Source: Comamonas sp.
GTDB lineage: Bacteria; Pseudomonadota; Gammaproteobacteria; Burkholderiales; Burkholderiaceae_C
Length of the DNA: 23,182 nt
Direction: 5' to 3'
Assembly (NCBI GenBank): GCA_019236485.1
Contig: JAFAIY010000280.1
Coordinates: 1-23,182 of the forward strand
Below the pieces are notes generated by a model. It made no database searches, was not told the DNA's origin, and saw only the letters and a list, made by a program, of their open reading frames with translations. This document shows positions 21,191-23,182 of this stretch, in pieces. Position numbers and translations under genes: made by a program. Each line of letters starts with the position of its first letter. Within the stretch, counting starts at the first letter, position 1.

Positions 21191-21810
21191 GCGAACATCT
21201 CCTTGAGTTTGTCGATCGCACCCTTGGTGATGAGCACCTTCTTGTAGTGCACCAGCGACACGGGGTCTGCATAGCGCGGCTCAACCACGAACACGTTCTT
21301 CAGATTGCGGGATGCCAGGTACAGGTTTTCGTCGATTTCTTCGGCGATCACCATCACCGACGAAGACAGGTTCATAGCCTTGAACTTGTCTGCCAGCACC
21401 TTGGTCTTGGGGGTATCCAGCGTCAGCGATTCCACCACGGACAGGCGGCCTTCGCGGGCCAGCTGCGACAGGATGGAAGCCATGCCGGCGCGGTACATCT
21501 TCTTGTTGATCTTCTGCGCGAAGTTTTCTTCAGGCAGGTTCGGGAAGATGCGACCGCCGCCACGCCACAGAGGCGAGGAGGACATACCAGCACGTGCACG
21601 GCCGGTACCCTTCTGCTTGAAGGGCTTGGCGGTGGTGTGACGCACTTGTTCACGGTCCTTCTGGGCGCGAGTGCCTTGACGTGCGTTGGCACGGTAGGCA
21701 GTCACCAGCTGGTGGACCAGATCTTCGTTGAATTCACGACCGAACACAGTCTCGGGAGCATCGAACTTGGATGCGGCCTGGCCTTGTTCATTCAGGAGTT
21801 CGAGCTGCAT
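21187..21810 (-). CDS. rplD: 50S ribosomal protein L4
   Basis: L4 lines the exit tunnel, and in gamma-proteobacteria also represses the S10 operon by acting on its leader. The 207-aa product has the patterns [20 protein letters not shown] and [20 protein letters not shown], the basic tunnel loop. It overlaps rplC by one base (TAATG) and rplW as ATGA. Whether it regulates this cluster is not shown here; the hairpins in the rpsJ-rplC gap are a possible target. Confidence 0.98.
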   Translation of the reverse strand: MQLELLNEQGQAASKFDAPETVFGREFNEDLVHQLVTAYRANARQGTRAQKDREQVRHTTAKPFKQKGTGRARAGMSSSPLWRGGGRIFPNLPEENFAQKINKKMYRAGMASILSQLAREGRLSVVESLTLDTPKTKVLADKFKAMNLSSSVMVIAEEIDENLYLASRNLKNVFVVEPRYADPVSLVHYKKVLITKGAIDKLKEMFA

Positions 21811-22484
21811 TAGTTCGCTCCTTTAGAAGCTTTAGCCTTGATAGCGGGACGCACTGTCACAAAGCCACCCTTGGAGCCAGGAACAGCGCCCTTGATCAAG
21901 AGCAGTTGACGTGCTTCGTCGATGCGAACCACGTCGAGATTTTGAGTAGTGACGGTTTCGTCGCCCATGTGGCCGGTCATGCGCTTGCCGGGGAACACGC
22001 GACCGGGGTCTTGTGCCATACCGATCGAGCCGGGGACATTGTGCGAACGGCTGTTACCGTGCGATGCGCGCTGCGAACTGAAGTTGTGGCGCTTGATCGT
22101 GCCGGCGTAACCCTTACCGATGGAAGTGCCTTGCACGTCCACCTTCTGGCCAACGCTGAACAGTTCGGCCACGGGCAGAACGGCACCAGCGGCGTACTTG
22201 CCAGCGGTTTCATCGGTTACACGGAATTCACGGGTCACTTCACCGGCTTCGACACCTGCCTTGGCGAGGTGGCCGGCTTGAGGCTTGGTCACGCGAGAAG
22301 CCTTGCGTGCACCGAAAGTGACCTGCAGGGCCACGTAGCCATCGTTCTCTTGGGTTTTGACCTGAGTCACGCGGTTGTTGGAAACATCCACCACTGTGAC
22401 AGGCACTGCGTCCCCATCATCAGTGAACAGACGCATCATGCCCACCTTGCGACCCAGCAACCCCAGGGAGTTGCTCAGACTCAT
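21810..22484 (-). CDS. rplC: 50S ribosomal protein L3
   Basis: L3 is an early-assembly protein whose loop reaches the peptidyl-transferase centre. The 224-aa product has [17 protein letters not shown] at the start, [20 protein letters not shown] and [20 protein letters not shown]; the Gln in MAQ aligns with the methylated Gln150 of E. coli. I chose the ATG at 22484 (MSLSNS) with GGAG about 8-9 nt upstream; the open frame extends to 22520, but that adds a non-family start. It is separated from rpsJ by 216 nt, the largest gap in the cluster. Confidence 0.97.
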   Translation of the reverse strand: MSLSNSLGLLGRKVGMMRLFTDDGDAVPVTVVDVSNNRVTQVKTQENDGYVALQVTFGARKASRVTKPQAGHLAKAGVEAGEVTREFRVTDETAGKYAAGAVLPVAELFSVGQKVDVQGTSIGKGYAGTIKRHNFSSQRASHGNSRSHNVPGSIGMAQDPGRVFPGKRMTGHMGDETVTTQNLDVVRIDEARQLLLIKGAVPGSKGGFVTVRPAIKAKASKGAN

Positions 22485-22579
22485 TTGTTTGCTCCAAAAC
22501 TTTTGCCGCTGAAACTGCAATTGGCTCAGCGTTGCATCCTGCTCTTTATGAGCCGACGCACAAAAGAAGGTTAATAAAA

Positions 22580-22601
22580 CTTCGCATCAATAAACGCGAA
22601 G
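22580..22601 (-). terminator. Second terminator-like hairpin before rplC
   Basis: In the minus direction, CTTCGC and GCGAAG form a 6-bp stem with a 10-nt loop, extendable by G-U pairs, followed by TTTTATT. It is weaker than the first hairpin. It could be an attenuator, or a leader hairpin of a transcript started from the putative promoter at 22608-22636. Confidence 0.45.
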
Positions 22602-22607
22602 CCCCAA

Positions 22608-22636
22608 AGTTTAACGCGAACTGCTTTTTCAAGCAA
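22608..22636 (-). promoter_or_regulatory. Possible rplC promoter
   Basis: On the minus strand, TTGCTT and TAAACT are separated by exactly 17 bases, a fair sigma-70-like match (4 of 6 at each box). It lies downstream of the hairpin after rpsJ, so it could restart transcription for rplC onward. The predicted start falls at the hairpin at 22580-22601. Confidence 0.32.
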
Positions 22637-22664
22637 GTTCGCGCCAAACAAAGACCCTTAAAAG

Positions 22665-22687
22665 CCTCCAGGGATGCTCCCTGGAGG
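22665..22687 (-). terminator. Hairpin after rpsJ; terminator or attenuator
   Basis: A perfect 10-bp stem, CCTCCAGGGA and TCCCTGGAGG, with loop GCA begins 13 nt after the rpsJ stop. In the minus direction the stem is followed by CTTTTAAG, a short U-run. It looks like an intrinsic terminator with modest efficiency, able to stop part of the tuf-rpsJ transcript. Confidence 0.65.
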
Positions 22688-22700
22688 GCTCTCAAAACTC

Positions 22701-23012
22701 TTATTGCAGTTTGATTTCGACGTCCACACCTGCGGGCAGGTCCAGCTTCATCAGAGCGTCAACCGTCTTGTCGGTCGGGTCGACGATGTCCATCAGACGC
22801 TGGTGAGTGCGGATTTCGAACTGGTCGCGGCTGGTCTTGTTGACGTGCGGCGAACGCAGGATGTCGAAACGCTTCATGCGTGTCGGCAGGGGCACGGGGC
22901 CCTTGACGATGGCGCCGGTACGCTTGGCGGTGTCAACGATCTCGGCTGCAGACTGGTCGATCAGCTTGTAGTCGAAAGCCTTCAGGCGAATGCGGATCTT
23001 TTGCTTAGACAT
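22701..23012 (-). CDS. rpsJ: 30S ribosomal protein S10
   Basis: S10 is a small-subunit head protein that also serves as NusE in transcription antitermination. The 103-aa product has the typical start [20 protein letters not shown], the stretch [20 protein letters not shown], and ends [12 protein letters not shown]. It starts 25 nt after tuf with AGGA 7 nt upstream, and this site lies in a hairpin (23016-23040). It appears to be the distal gene of the tuf transcript rather than the head of the rplC group, because a terminator-like hairpin follows it. Confidence 0.98.
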   Translation of the reverse strand: MSKQKIRIRLKAFDYKLIDQSAAEIVDTAKRTGAIVKGPVPLPTRMKRFDILRSPHVNKTSRDQFEIRTHQRLMDIVDPTDKTVDALMKLDLPAGVDVEIKLQ

Positions 23013-23015
23013 TGT

Positions 23016-23040
23016 TAATTCCTAGCTTTTCTAAGAATTA
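23016..23040 (-). promoter_or_regulatory. Hairpin between tuf and rpsJ that hides the rpsJ ribosome-binding site
   Basis: In the minus direction, TAATTCTTAG pairs with CTAGGAATTA over 10 bp (one G-U pair) around a 5-base AAAAG loop. The first arm begins with the tuf stop codon. The second arm contains the AGGA Shine-Dalgarno of rpsJ, 7 nt before its ATG. A ribosome ending tuf would melt it, which suggests translational coupling. No U-run follows, so it is not a terminator. Confidence 0.6.
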
Positions 23041-23182
23041 GGCAATGATCTTGGCAACCACGCCAGCGCCCACGGTACGGCCGCCTTCGCGGATAGCGAA
23101 ACGCAGACCTTCTTCCATGGCGATGGGGGCGATCAGCTTCACAGTGATCGACACGTTGTCACCAGGCATCACCATTTCCTTG
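23038..23182 (-). CDS. tuf: Elongation factor Tu (C-terminal part only)
   Basis: The last 47 or so residues of EF-Tu are present, and the gene continues beyond the right edge. The end reads [20 protein letters not shown], then [20 protein letters not shown] and AKIIA before the stop. This is a close match to domain 3 of bacterial EF-Tu. Beta-proteobacteria usually carry two tuf genes, and this is the copy next to the S10 cluster, probably the end of a rpsL-rpsG-fusA-tuf string outside the window. Confidence 0.97.
   Translation of the reverse strand, partial: KEMVMPGDNVSITVKLIAPIAMEEGLRFAIREGGRTVGAGVVAKIIA

Noticed and set aside
1..23182. CRISPR array, tRNA, rRNA, insertion sequence or prophage features
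   Set aside because: No regularly spaced repeats, transposase-like protein, cloverleaf sequence or integrase were seen on reading both strands; this was by eye, so a small RNA could be missed.

Overview
The window is high-GC proteobacterial DNA. The ribosomal proteins, the tuf-rpsJ order and the base composition point to a betaproteobacterium of the Comamonadaceae, probably Comamonas or Delftia. That placement comes from remembered family resemblance and not from a search.

Left block (1-15342) is a flagellar basal-body, export and filament-assembly cluster in two divergent operons. On the minus strand, read from about 8940 to 1, the order is fliE-fliF-fliG-fliH-fliI-fliJ-fliD-fliS-fliT-like-fliK-fliL, with fliL cut by the window edge. 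On the plus strand, from 9155 to 15342, it is fliM-fliN-fliP-fliQ-fliR-flhB-flhA. The contiguous fliMNPQR-flhBA order without fliO, the short FliM without a CheY-binding N-terminus, and the fliD-S-T-K-L order (matching lafBCDEF of Vibrio) mark it as a secondary, lateral (Flag-2/laf-like) system. Most genes overlap at ATGA, suggesting translational coupling. The 214-bp fliE/fliM gap is AT-rich and holds a perfect 16-bp palindrome, a second dyad beside it and a weak sigma-54-like element, so it is the likely control region for both operons.

Middle block (15343-17003) has two divergent genes I cannot assign to a known family. One is a minus-strand protein of 241 aa. The other is a plus-strand protein of about 194 aa that looks like two tandem helix-turn-helix-like units. 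A strong hairpin terminator closes the block on the right.

Right block (17004-23182), all minus strand, is a Prx5-like peroxiredoxin and the S10 ribosomal cluster: tuf (partial), rpsJ, rplC, rplD, rplW, rplB, rpsS, rplV, rpsC, rplP, rpmC, rpsQ. The cluster ends at a clear intrinsic terminator after rpsQ. The usual next gene, rplN of the spc operon, is replaced by the peroxiredoxin and then the flagellar island. Two features suggest regulation: a hairpin between tuf and rpsJ that buries the rpsJ Shine-Dalgarno, and two terminator-like hairpins in the 216-nt rpsJ-rplC gap.

No tRNA, rRNA, insertion sequence or CRISPR array was seen, and there is no gene-free stretch longer than 300 bases.
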